Source of the DNA: DASQFQ01 sp963722815
Lineage (GTDB): Bacteria; Actinomycetota; Thermoleophilia; Solirubrobacterales; Solirubrobacteraceae
Reading direction: 5' to 3'
Assembly: GCA_963722815.1 (NCBI GenBank)
Contig: CAVROM010000011.1
Span: 434,001 to 498,000, forward strand
DNA length: 64,000 nt
A program made the translations under genes and the position numbers. The notes below the pieces were generated by a model, which did not search any database, was not told the DNA's origin, and was given only the letters and a program-made list of their open reading frames with translations. Below, piece after piece: positions 16,398-25,278 of this stretch (its first letter is position 1; every line of letters begins with the position of its first letter).

Positions 16398-17014
16398 CAG
16401 CCATCGGTGCGCACCTCCACGGTCCCGCCCTTCGGGCCCGGCACGGCGCCGCGCACGAGCATCAGGTTCTGGTCGGGGATCAGCTCGACGATCGTGAGCC
16501 CGAGCTGGGTCACGCGCCCGCCGCCCATGCGGCCGGGGCCGCGGATGCCCTTGAACACGCGCGAGGGCGTGGCCGACGCGCCGACCGAGCCCGGGGCGCG
16601 CACGTTGTGCGAGCCGTGGCTCTTGGGGCCGGCGGAGAAGTTGTGGCGCTTGATCGTGCCCTGGAAGCCCTTGCCCTTGGACTTGCCGGAGATCTTGACC
16701 TTCTGGCCGACCTCGAACGCCTCGACGGTGATCGTGTCGCCCATCGTGAACTCTTCAACCTGGTCGCGGAACTCCTTGACGGTCCGCAGCGGCGGCGCGT
16801 CGGCCTTCTTGAGGTGGCCGAGCTCGGCCTTGGAGAGCGCCTTCTCCCGCACGGCGTCGAAGCCGAGCTGGATCGCCTCGTAGCCGTCGATCTCCTGCGT
16901 CCGGATCCCGAGGACCGGACAGGGGCCGGCCTCGAGCACGGTCACGCGCTCGACCTTGCCGTCGTCGAGGAAGCGCTGGGTCATCCCGAGCTTCTTGGCG
17001 AGGATCGCAGGCAT
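16397..17014 (-). CDS. rplC: 50S ribosomal protein L3
   Basis: A 205-residue early-assembly protein reaching the peptidyl transferase centre. MPAILAKKLGMTQRFLDDGK, GFQGTIKRHNFSAGPKSHGS and RMGGGRVTQLGLTIVE are conserved, including the Gln that is methylated in E. coli L3. It follows rpsJ after 4 nt and is coupled to rplD. Confidence 0.98.
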   Translation of the reverse strand: MPAILAKKLGMTQRFLDDGKVERVTVLEAGPCPVLGIRTQEIDGYEAIQLGFDAVREKALSKAELGHLKKADAPPLRTVKEFRDQVEEFTMGDTITVEAFEVGQKVKISGKSKGKGFQGTIKRHNFSAGPKSHGSHNVRAPGSVGASATPSRVFKGIRGPGRMGGGRVTQLGLTIVELIPDQNLMLVRGAVPGPKGGTVEVRTDG

Positions 17015-17018
17015 CGTC

Positions 17019-17348
17019 CTAGCCGAACGCCAGCCGGATCTCGATGTCGACGCCCGCGGGCAGATGGTCGAGCCGCTGGAGCGAGTCGACCGTCTTGGGC
17101 GTCGGCTGATGGATGTCGATCAGCCGCTTGTGCGTCCGGATCTCGAAGTGCTCCTGGGAGTCCTTGTCCTTGAAGGGCGAGCGGACCACCGTGTAGCGGT
17201 TCTTCTCCGTCGGCAGCGGCACGGGACCGGAAACCGTCGCGCCGGTGCGCGTGGCAGTCTCCACGATCTCCTTCGCAGCCGTCTCTATGGCCGACGCGTC
17301 GTAGGCCTTGAGGCGGATTCGAATTTTGTTCTGCTGGGCTGTTGCCAT
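17019..17348 (-). CDS. rpsJ: 30S ribosomal protein S10
   Basis: A 109-residue head protein, also the NusE partner of NusB in antitermination. IRIRLKAYDASAIETAAKEI, GPVPLPTEKNRYTVVRSPF and SQEHFEIRTHKRLIDIHQP are conserved; about seven extra N-terminal residues (MATAQQN) precede. It is first of the S10 cluster, 101 nt after tuf. Confidence 0.98.
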   Translation of the reverse strand: MATAQQNKIRIRLKAYDASAIETAAKEIVETATRTGATVSGPVPLPTEKNRYTVVRSPFKDKDSQEHFEIRTHKRLIDIHQPTPKTVDSLQRLDHLPAGVDIEIRLAFG

Positions 17349-17368
17349 GTGTCTTTCTGCGCGCTGAA

Positions 17369-17447
17369 GGCGGGCCTCGTAGCTCCGGGGCCCGCCCCCA
17401 TGGTCGTATCGGTCGACTTCGGACCGGCGGGCCTGCTTGCCCGCCGG
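17369..17447 (-). promoter_or_regulatory. Two stem-loops in the tuf-rpsJ intercistronic region
   Basis: Two perfect hairpins lie between tuf and rpsJ: CCGGCGGGC/GCCCGCCGG with a 6-nt loop (17424-17447) directly after the tuf stop, and GGCGGGCC/GGCCCGCC with a 12-nt loop (17369-17396). Neither is followed by a U-tract on the minus strand. They may act as a partial terminator, a processing site or an S10 leader structure. Confidence 0.5.
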
Positions 17448-17449
17448 GG

Positions 17450-18637
<1,188 letters not shown>

Positions 18638-18683
18638 TGTTTCCTAGCTCCTCTTTATCTGAAGTAAATGAAAATCTAGCGTC

Positions 18684-20786
18684 TTACGCCGGGACGGGCT
18701 CGCCGGTCCGGGCCTCGATCACGCGCTCCGCGATGTTGGTCGGGACCTCTTCGTACCGGTCGAACTGCATCGTGTAGGTGGCCCGTCCCTGGGTCATCGA
18801 ACGCACGTCGGTCGCGTAGCCGAACATCTCCGACAGCGGGACGTGGGCCTTGACAACCTGGGCGTTGCCGCGGGGCTCCATGCCCTCGACGCGGCCGCGG
18901 CGGCGATTGAGGTCGCCGATAACGTCGCCCATGAACTCCTCGGGGGTCACGACCTCGACCGCGAACACCGGCTCGAGCAGCACGGGCTTGGCCCGCTTGG
19001 CCGCCTCCTGGAAGGCGAGCGAGCCCGCCACCTTGAACGCGATCTCCGAAGAGTCCGTGTCGTGGTACTTGCCGTCCACGAGGGTGACGCGCACGTCGAC
19101 CATCGGGAAGCCCGCCTTGACGCCGTTGGGGAGCGCCTCTTCGACGCCCTTCTCGACCGCCGGGATGAACTCCGACGGCACGGCGCCGCCCTTGATCTTG
19201 TTGACGAAGTCGAAGCCCTCGCCGGGCGCCGGCTCGATGTCGATGTAGACGATGCCGTACTGGCCCGAGCCACCGGTCTGGCGCACGAAGCGGCCCTCGA
19301 CCTTCTTGGCCTCGCCGCGCACGGTCTCCCGGTAGGAGACCTGCGGGCGGCCCACGTTGGCGTCGACCTTGTACTCGCGCATCATGCGGTCGACCAGCAC
19401 CTCGAGGTGCAGCTCGCCCATGCCGGAGATCTCGGTCTGGCCGGTCTCCTCGTTCGTCTGCACCTGGAAGGTCGGGTCCTCCTCGGCGAGACGGCCCAGC
19501 GCGATCGACATCTTCTCCTGGTCCGCCTTCGTCTTGGGCTCGATGGCGACCTTGATGACGGGCTCGGGGAACGTGATGTTCTCGAGCTTGATCGGGCGGT
19601 CGGGAGCGGCGAGCGTGTCGCCGGTCGAGACCTGCTTGATGCCGACACCGGCGGCGATGTCGCCCGCGTAGACCTCTTGGACGTCCTCGCGGTCGTTCGC
19701 GTGCATCATCAGCACGCGCCCGATGCGCTCGGTGCGCCCGGTCGTCACGTTGAGCACGCGCGAGCCCGCCTCGAGCTTGCCGGAGTAGACGCGGAAGTAG
19801 GTGAGCTTGCCGACGAACGGGTCGGCCATGATCTTGAACGCGAGCGCCGCGAACGGCTCGGAGTCGTCGGCGTGACGGACGGCCGGGTGGTCCTCTTCGT
19901 CGCCCTTGACCGGCTCATGGCCGTCGACGGGCGGGACGTCCAGCGGCGAGGGCAGGAAGTCGATGACGGCGTCCAGCAGCGGCTGCACGCCCTTGTTCTT
20001 GAACGAGGAGCCGCACAGCGTCGGCGTGATCTTGAGCTCGAGCGTCGCCTTGCGGATCGCCTTGCGAAGCAGGTCGACCGGGATCTCGGCGTCCTCGAGG
20101 ATGAGCTCCAGGAGCTCGTCGTCGTAGTGCGAGACCTCCTCGAGCAGATGCTCGCGGGCGGCGTCGGCGGCGTCCTTGTGGTCGTCGGGGATGTCGACGA
20201 TGTCGACGTTCTTGCCGAGCTCGTCGTTGTAGATGATCGCCTTCATGTTCAGAAGGTCGATGATCCCCAGGAAGTCGCTCTCAGCGCCGATCGGCAGCTG
20301 GATCGGCACCGGGTGCGCGCCGAGACGATCGATCATCGTCTGCACGCCCTGATCGAAGTTCGCGCCGATGCGGTCCATCTTGTTGATGTAGGCGATGCGC
20401 GGCACGTGGTACTTGTCGGCCTGGCGCCAGACGGTCTCCGACTGCGGCTCGACGCCGGCGACGGAGTCGAACAGCGCGATCGCGCCGTCGAGCACGCGCA
20501 GCGAGCGCTCGACCTCGACCGTGAAGTCGACGTGGCCGGGCGTATCGATGATGTTGATGCGGTGATCCGCCCACTCGCAGGTGGTCGCCGCGGACGTGAT
20601 CGTGATGCCGCGCTCCTGCTCCTGCGCCATCCAGTCCATGGCGGCCGCGCCCTCGTGAACCTCACCCATCTTGTGGGTGCGGCCGGTGTAATAGAGGATG
20701 CGCTCGGTCGTCGTGGTCTTGCCCGCGTCGATGTGGGCCATGATCCCGATGTTCCGGGTCTTCTCGAGCGTGAACTTGCGCGGCAT
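18684..20786 (-). CDS. fusA: Translation elongation factor G
   Basis: A 700-residue translocation GTPase. AHIDAGKTTTTERILYYTG is the P-loop region, with the switch motif DTPGHVDF and NKMDR following. Domain IV has the conserved GIVYIDIEPAPGEGFDFVN stretch. It lies upstream of tuf but is separated from rpsG by a 4-kb island, so it needs its own promoter. A terminator-like hairpin lies in its leader. The ATG at 20786 is used. Confidence 0.98.
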   Translation of the reverse strand: MPRKFTLEKTRNIGIMAHIDAGKTTTTERILYYTGRTHKMGEVHEGAAAMDWMAQEQERGITITSAATTCEWADHRINIIDTPGHVDFTVEVERSLRVLDGAIALFDSVAGVEPQSETVWRQADKYHVPRIAYINKMDRIGANFDQGVQTMIDRLGAHPVPIQLPIGAESDFLGIIDLLNMKAIIYNDELGKNVDIVDIPDDHKDAADAAREHLLEEVSHYDDELLELILEDAEIPVDLLRKAIRKATLELKITPTLCGSSFKNKGVQPLLDAVIDFLPSPLDVPPVDGHEPVKGDEEDHPAVRHADDSEPFAALAFKIMADPFVGKLTYFRVYSGKLEAGSRVLNVTTGRTERIGRVLMMHANDREDVQEVYAGDIAAGVGIKQVSTGDTLAAPDRPIKLENITFPEPVIKVAIEPKTKADQEKMSIALGRLAEEDPTFQVQTNEETGQTEISGMGELHLEVLVDRMMREYKVDANVGRPQVSYRETVRGEAKKVEGRFVRQTGGSGQYGIVYIDIEPAPGEGFDFVNKIKGGAVPSEFIPAVEKGVEEALPNGVKAGFPMVDVRVTLVDGKYHDTDSSEIAFKVAGSLAFQEAAKRAKPVLLEPVFAVEVVTPEEFMGDVIGDLNRRRGRVEGMEPRGNAQVVKAHVPLSEMFGYATDVRSMTQGRATYTMQFDRYEEVPTNIAERVIEARTGEPVPA

Positions 20787-20813
20787 GAGGAAGTCTCAGG
20801 TCTGTGGTGGCAG

Positions 20814-20836
20814 AAAAAACGGGCCCCGCGGGCCCG
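20814..20836 (-). terminator. Intrinsic-terminator-like hairpin in the fusA 5' leader (possible attenuator)
   Basis: On the minus strand CGGGCC-CGCGG-GGCCCG is followed at once by six T residues and then CTG. This is a classical Rho-independent terminator, but it lies only 28 nt upstream of the fusA ATG, on the fusA strand. The next gene upstream (20958) is divergent, so the transcript stopped here can only be the fusA leader itself. Confidence 0.65.
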
Positions 20837-20957
20837 CACGAACTTCCGAGAGAGGCTTTGCCCGATGGCGGGTCTATGTGCCGAGTGTCTCCACAGGAAG
20901 TAGGCGCGCGCATGGGCACTGGCCCTCGCGGCGACGCATGACTATAGCATCGGTGTC

Positions 20958-21413
20958 GTGGCCGCCAGCGCGCCTGAAACGACGGTCCCAGGCCGCCTGA
21001 CGACCCTCCTCCTGGGCGTGATCCTGCTCGGCGCGGTGCTGCTGATCGTGGCCGAGTTCCTGCCCCTGTACGAGATCCGCGTGGTGACCGCGGTGCCGAA
21101 GGGCGGGCACCACAGCGCGGGCGGCCATCACGGCTACGCGCTGCTGGTCATCGGGCTCGCGCTGGTCCCGATGGCGTGGGGCGCGCTGCGCGGCGGCTCG
21201 CGACCGGCGGCGATCGCCTGCTTGGCGCTGTCGGTGATCGCGCTGTTCGTCGCGCTGGCCATCGACTTCCCGGATCTGAACGAGACCGGGCTGATCGGCC
21301 GCACCTACGACCAGGCCGAGGCGCGGCCGCGGGTGGGCTTCTTCGTCGAGACGCTGGGGGCGACGCTCGCGCTGCTGGGCTCGATCGGGACGCTCGTGCT
21401 CCGGGAGCGCTGA
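20958..21413 (+). CDS. Small integral membrane protein, function unknown
   Basis: A 151-residue protein with four predicted membrane helices: about residues 14-33 (TTLLLGVILLGAVLLIVAEF), 60-78, 84-103 and 128-147. A His/Gly-rich loop (PKGGHHSAGGHHGYA, about residues 48-62) lies between helices one and two and could bind metal, though that is speculative. No family is recognised. The GTG start follows a TATAGC hexamer (20943-20948) by only 9 nt, so the mRNA may be leaderless. The HExxH gene starts 3 nt after its stop, so the two are co-transcribed. Confidence 0.7.
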   Translation: MAASAPETTVPGRLTTLLLGVILLGAVLLIVAEFLPLYEIRVVTAVPKGGHHSAGGHHGYALLVIGLALVPMAWGALRGGSRPAAIACLALSVIALFVALAIDFPDLNETGLIGRTYDQAEARPRVGFFVETLGATLALLGSIGTLVLRER

Positions 21414-21416
21414 GGC

Positions 21417-22319
21417 GTGCGCTCCCGCTCGGCCGTGCGCGGAAGGCTCGGAGCGAGCCCCGCGCCGTCCGGGCAGCGGCGGCTGGGCGGCGTGCTGGCG
21501 CTGCAGCGGATGGCGGGCAACCGCGCGGTGCGGGCGCTCATCGCGCGCGACGCCAAGGTCATCAAGATCGGCAACGAGAGCGTGCGCGTGGCGTCCGACG
21601 CCGAGAAGGCCGAGGCGGAGCGGATCATCAAGGACGTCAAGACCAAGTTCGGCGTCTCCTTCGACTCGCTGGCGGCGCACAAGGCCACGCTGGCCGACAG
21701 CGAGGGCTCGGCGCCGGAGGACCGGCGCAAGGCGCTCGTCGTCCGGCCCTGGGAGCTCGACGAGCTGAAGGCGATCGAGCGGGCACTCACGCACTTCGCG
21801 CCCGTCCTCGGCGAGGCGCGCAAGAAGTCGATGCCCAAGGGCCCGCCGCAGGAGTTCGTCAACGTGGGCAAGCTCAACAGCTCGCCCGACGACGACCCGA
21901 AGATCCTGGGCGACCGGACGCGCGGCCAGTTCTTCCACGACGCGCAGGCGTTCGCGGTGTTCGAGCCCGGCCCCGACTCGCCGGCCGGCGACGACGCCGT
22001 GGAGCGGGTCGCGACGCACGAGATCGCGCACGGGATCTTCGACCCGCTGGTCGACTCGTTCATGCAGGCCACCGGCTACTGGGAGAAGGAGAAGGTCAAG
22101 CGCAAGGAGAGCGCGCGGGTCGAGGGCCCGCCGGACGGCTACGCCGACCGCAACGCGCGCGAGGACCTCGCCCAGTCGGTCATGTACTTCTTCGTCGACC
22201 CCCTGCGCCTGAAGAAAGGCGACGGCCGCGGGCGGCCCAAGGGGACGTGGGGCAACCCGTGCCCGAAGCGCTTCGCGTTCATCCAGAAGGTCGTCGCGGG
22301 CTGGACTAAGAAACGCTGA
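21417..22319 (+). CDS. Putative zinc metallopeptidase-like protein with LQR..GN..AV motif
   Basis: A 300-residue protein without a signal peptide. Residues 29-38 are LQRMAGNRAV, a motif seen near the N terminus of many proteins linked to extracellular contractile injection systems and of DUF4157-type proteins. Residues 201-205 are HEIAH, a HExxH zinc site in ERVATHEIAHGIFDPL, and NAREDLAQSVMYFF (about 246-259) offers a Glu third ligand as in gluzincin toxins. No injection-system structural gene is in the window. The GTG start is 3 nt after the membrane-protein gene; the 3' end overlaps the convergent oxidoreductase by 14 bp. Function is inferred from motifs only. Confidence 0.65.
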   Translation: MRSRSAVRGRLGASPAPSGQRRLGGVLALQRMAGNRAVRALIARDAKVIKIGNESVRVASDAEKAEAERIIKDVKTKFGVSFDSLAAHKATLADSEGSAPEDRRKALVVRPWELDELKAIERALTHFAPVLGEARKKSMPKGPPQEFVNVGKLNSSPDDDPKILGDRTRGQFFHDAQAFAVFEPGPDSPAGDDAVERVATHEIAHGIFDPLVDSFMQATGYWEKEKVKRKESARVEGPPDGYADRNAREDLAQSVMYFFVDPLRLKKGDGRGRPKGTWGNPCPKRFAFIQKVVAGWTKKR

Positions 22320-23235
22320 GGACGAGCTTGCCGCGGGTGTGGCCGCCCTCGATGCGCTCGTGCGCGTCGGCGGCGCGCTCGAGCGGGAACGCCTCCTCGA
22401 CGTGCGGCTTGAGGCGGCCGTCGTCGACGAGCTCGGCGAGCTCGTGCAGGTCGAAGCCGGACGGCCGCACGAACACGTAGTGGGTCTCGGCGACGTCGCT
22501 CGGCTCCGGGGGCGGGGAGGAGATCGAGACGAGCCGGCCGCCGCTGCGCAGGCAGGCGAACGCCTGCTTTCGCCCCTCGCCGCCGAACAGGTCGATGGCG
22601 GCGTCGGCGCCGCCCTCCTCGCGCACGCGCGCGCAGATGCCCTCGTCGTTGTAGTCCAGCGGCTCGGCCCCGAGCTCGCGCAGCCAGTCGTGGTTGGCGG
22701 GCGACGCGGTCGCGAACACGCGCGCGCCGCGGGCGACCGCCATCTGCACCGCGAGGTGGCCGACGCCGCCGCCCCCGCCGGTGATGAAGACCTTCTCGCC
22801 GCCGCGGACGCCGAGCGTCTCGAGGCACTGGTGCGCGGTCAGGCCGGCGAGCGGGAGCGCGGCAGCCTCCTCCCAGGACAGCGACTCCGGCTTGCGGGCG
22901 ACGAACGCGTCGGGCACCGCGGTGTACTCGCCGTAGGTGCCGTACTGCAGGTGGTGGCGGCGGCAGTAGGCGAACACCTCGTCGCCGGGGCGGAACATCG
23001 TCACCGCCGGGCCGACCTGCTCGACCGTCCCGGCCGCGTCCCAGCCCAGGATGAGCGGGAAGCCGGAGGGAAAGGTGCCCGCGAGCTTGCCCTCGCGGAT
23101 CTTGGTATCGACGGGGTTGACGCCGGCCGCGTGGTTGCGGATGAGCACGAAGTCCGGGCTCACGGGCGGCGCCTCGACCTCCGCCTCGTGCAGCGTCTCG
23201 GGCCCACCCCACTCGTCGATGACCATGGCGTGCAT
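22306..23235 (-). CDS. NADP-dependent zinc-type alcohol dehydrogenase/quinone oxidoreductase-like protein
   Basis: A 309-residue medium-chain dehydrogenase/reductase. The N-terminal GroES-like domain (AGVNPVDTKIREGKLAGTFP, LGWDAAGTVEQVG) and the Rossmann motif VFITGGGGGVGHLAVQMAVA at about residue 150 are clear. Zinc-binding cysteines are lacking, so it belongs with the zinc-free quinone oxidoreductase group using NADPH. The ATG shares a base with the def stop (TGATG), so it is made with peptide deformylase. The substrate is unknown. Confidence 0.85.
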   Translation of the reverse strand: MHAMVIDEWGGPETLHEAEVEAPPVSPDFVLIRNHAAGVNPVDTKIREGKLAGTFPSGFPLILGWDAAGTVEQVGPAVTMFRPGDEVFAYCRRHHLQYGTYGEYTAVPDAFVARKPESLSWEEAAALPLAGLTAHQCLETLGVRGGEKVFITGGGGGVGHLAVQMAVARGARVFATASPANHDWLRELGAEPLDYNDEGICARVREEGGADAAIDLFGGEGRKQAFACLRSGGRLVSISSPPPEPSDVAETHYVFVRPSGFDLHELAELVDDGRLKPHVEEAFPLERAADAHERIEGGHTRGKLVLSVS

Positions 23236-23717
23236 CAGGAGGTGCGTACCCGCCTGAACACATCCGCAGTGAGAGAGTCGACCCGGTCGAGGAAGAGCAG
23301 GCCGTCGAGGTGATCGATCTCGTGCTGCAGGCAGCGGGCCTCGAAGCCCTCCGAGATGATGCGCCGGTCGCCGGCCTCGACCTCGATCCGCGTGGCCCGG
23401 CGCACGTTCGCGGTCAGGTCGGGGATGCTCAGGCAGCCCTCGCGGCCGACCTCGGCTCCCTCGGCGGCGACGACGCGCGGGTTCACCAGCATGAGACGCC
23501 CGTTCGAGCTCGCCGCCTTGCGGTGTCCGCTGACGTCGACGACCACGATCCGAAGCATCTCACCCAGCTGCGTGGCCGCCAGCCCGACGCAGTGGCCGAA
23601 GGCGTCCATCGTCTCCTCGAGGTCCCGCGTCACCCGAGCGATCTCGCCGGGCTCGTGCGCTTCGCGCGCGACCTCCTTGAGCGCGGGGTGCGGGTAGCGG
23701 AGGACCTCGCGGACCAC
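23235..23717 (-). CDS. def: Peptide deformylase
   Basis: A 160-residue metallohydrolase that removes the formyl group from nascent proteins. All three motifs are present: GLAATQ (motif 1, with Ala for one usual Gly), EGCLSIP with the metal-binding Cys, and QHEIDHLDG with two His and the catalytic Glu. It starts with GTG 7 nt after the ACT-domain gene and is coupled to the oxidoreductase downstream. Type I deformylases are usually 160-200 residues. Confidence 0.95.
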   Translation of the reverse strand: MVREVLRYPHPALKEVAREAHEPGEIARVTRDLEETMDAFGHCVGLAATQLGEMLRIVVVDVSGHRKAASSNGRLMLVNPRVVAAEGAEVGREGCLSIPDLTANVRRATRIEVEAGDRRIISEGFEARCLQHEIDHLDGLLFLDRVDSLTADVFRRVRTS

Positions 23718-23724
23718 CGGGGGG

Positions 23725-24255
23725 TCACATCACGTCGGCTTCGAGCGGCCGCACGGTGACCTCGACCCCCTGCTCCGCGCCGACCTCCGCCAGCATCGCG
23801 GCGAGCGCCTCCGGGTCGAGCTCGAGCGGCAGCGCGACCTCCAGCACCATCGCGTACAGGCCGTCGCCGACGAGCCGCGTCTCGAGGTCCGTGACGTTGA
23901 CGGCGCGGGCGGCGAGCCGGGCGCTGACCGCGTGGACGATCCCGGGGTGGTCGACGCCGTAGACGGTGACGATGTGGGACGGGTCGGCCGCGGGCGCCTC
24001 GGCGGCGTCGGCGAGCGCGCTCAGCGACAGCGCGTCGAGCCTCAGCCGCTCGCGCGTCCGCGTCAGCTCCTCGTGGACGGCGTCGAGGTCCGTCCCGTCG
24101 GGCGCGTCGACGATCAGCATCATCGTGAAGCGCCCGCCGAGCACGGCCATCTGCGAGTCGGTGATGTTCAGCGAGTGGCCGAGCAGCGCGCGCGTGACCT
24201 CGGCCACGATCCCGGGCCGGTCGCGCCCGATCGCGGAGAGGGCGAGTTGTGGCAT
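23725..24255 (-). CDS. Two-ACT-domain protein (GcvR-like)
   Basis: A 176-residue protein of two ACT domains: residues 1-85 (LALSAIGRDRPGIVAEVTRA, LNITDSQMAVLGGRFTMMLI) and 93-176 (VTVYGVDHPGIVHAVSARLA, VNVTDLETRLVGDGLYAMVL). The arrangement matches glycine-cleavage repressor GcvR-like proteins, which sense amino acids. No gcv gene is nearby. It heads the ACT-def-oxidoreductase unit. Its ATG overlaps, on the other strand, the candidate ATG of the divergent cupin gene. Confidence 0.82.
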   Translation of the reverse strand: MPQLALSAIGRDRPGIVAEVTRALLGHSLNITDSQMAVLGGRFTMMLIVDAPDGTDLDAVHEELTRTRERLRLDALSLSALADAAEAPAADPSHIVTVYGVDHPGIVHAVSARLAARAVNVTDLETRLVGDGLYAMVLEVALPLELDPEALAAMLAEVGAEQGVEVTVRPLEADVM

Positions 24256-24637
24256 GGGGCGTATCGTGACGAACGTGCTCGAGATCCTCAGCCGCGACCC
24301 CGAGCTGCTGGTCATGGAGCAGTCCTACGACGCCGGCGCCGAGGCGCCCCCGCCGCACTACCACCCGTCCCAGGACGAGCACTTCGAGGTGCTCGAGGGC
24401 TCGATCGCGTTGCGCGTCGGCCACGAGCACCGCACCGTCCCGGCGGGCGAGGCGTTCGACATCCCGCGCGGCACGGTCCACACGATGGGCCCGGCGGGAG
24501 GGCCCGCTCGGGTGAGGTGGGAGGTCCGGCCGGCGCTGCGGACGGAGGCGTTCCTCACCGAGATGCCGGAGGACTTCTCCGAGCGCCTCGGGCACATCCA
24601 GCGCTACGCCGAGGAGTTCCGGCTGGCCGGCTTCTAG
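24254..24637 (+). CDS. Cupin domain protein
   Basis: A small single-domain beta-barrel protein of about 127 residues. Cupin motif 1 is PPPHYHPSQDEHFEVLEGS (two His, Glu and a further His), and motif 2 is AFDIPRGTVHTMGPAGGPA. The metal site looks complete. The ATG at 24254 overlaps the start codon of the divergent ACT gene, which is unusual; a GTG at 24266 (VTNVLEILSRD) is an alternative that avoids this. A strong palindrome follows about 50 nt downstream. Substrate unknown. Confidence 0.75.
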   Translation: MGRIVTNVLEILSRDPELLVMEQSYDAGAEAPPPHYHPSQDEHFEVLEGSIALRVGHEHRTVPAGEAFDIPRGTVHTMGPAGGPARVRWEVRPALRTEAFLTEMPEDFSERLGHIQRYAEEFRLAGF

Positions 24638-24684
24638 GGAGCCGGCGAACAGGCACTGAGGGGAGGGCGCCAATGCCCCGGATT

Positions 24685-24722
24685 CAAAGTTGTCAACTTT
24701 GGGGCGCTATGCGCCCCAAAGT
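24685..24722. terminator. Overlapping inverted repeats between cupin gene and rpsG
   Basis: Two overlapping perfect hairpins: CAAAGTTG/CAACTTTG (24685-24701, 1-nt centre) and ACTTTGGGGCGC/GCGCCCCAAAGT with a TAT loop (24696-24722, 12-bp stem). They share the ACTTTG segment and so cannot form together. They lie between converging cupin (+) and rpsG (-) genes and most simply act as a bidirectional terminator. Confidence 0.7.
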
Positions 24723-24807
24723 CAGCAACCTTGGTCGCCGCGGCGGTCGAACCCGCCTCCTCAATGCAAGCAGTTGACGTTCGCCGAAACCGCCGCGAAC
24801 GAAAGAG

Positions 24808-25278
24808 CTACCAGCGGTAGTGAGCGAAGGCCTTGTTGGCCTGCGCCATGCGGAAGATGTCGTCCTTCCGCTTGTACGCGCCGCCCTGCTGCTGCTGGGC
24901 GTCGAGGAGCTCGTTCGCGAGCCGCTGTGCCATCGAGCGCTCGCGGCGGGCGCGGGCGAAGCCCACGAGCCAGCGCACGGCAAGCGTGCGGGCACGGCGC
25001 TGCGGCACCTCGACGGGCACCTGGTAGGTCGCGCCGCCGACGCGGCGGGAGCGGACCTCGAGCACCGGGGTCAACGCCTTGATCGACGTCTCCAGCGCCT
25101 CCACCGGGTCCTTGCCCGTGCGCTCGGAGAGGATCGCCAGCGCGTCATAGACGATCCGCTCGGCGGTCGACTTCTTGCCGTCGAGCATCACCTTGTTGAT
25201 CACCTGCTGCACGAGCTTCGAGCGATGGATCGCGTCGGGCTCGATCGGCCGGATGGTTGCTGCTGCGCGGCGGGGCAC
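24808..25278 (-). CDS. rpsG: 30S ribosomal protein S7
   Basis: A 156-residue primary head-assembly protein; in E. coli it is also the translational repressor of the str operon. AERIVYDALAILSERTGKDP, RVGGATYQVPVEVPQRRART and the C-terminal KRKDDIFRMAQANKAFAHYR are conserved. The GTG start abuts the rpsL TAA with no spacer. Normally fusA follows directly, but here a 4-kb island intervenes. Confidence 0.98.
   Translation of the reverse strand: MPRRAAATIRPIEPDAIHRSKLVQQVINKVMLDGKKSTAERIVYDALAILSERTGKDPVEALETSIKALTPVLEVRSRRVGGATYQVPVEVPQRRARTLAVRWLVGFARARRERSMAQRLANELLDAQQQQGGAYKRKDDIFRMAQANKAFAHYRW

Noticed and set aside
16360..16403. A certain frameshift at the start of rplD
   Set aside because: An in-frame ATG at 16397 with TGATG coupling gives a full-length L4, so no error is required, though MADAPILGG in the other frame is suggestive.
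18843..20903. A 686-codon plus-strand frame opposite fusA
   Set aside because: Pure shadow of EF-G codon usage; composition is Arg/Asp/Val rich without motifs.
24685..24722. Riboswitch between the cupin gene and rpsG
   Set aside because: The element lies at the 3' ends of two converging genes, so a leader function is not possible for either.
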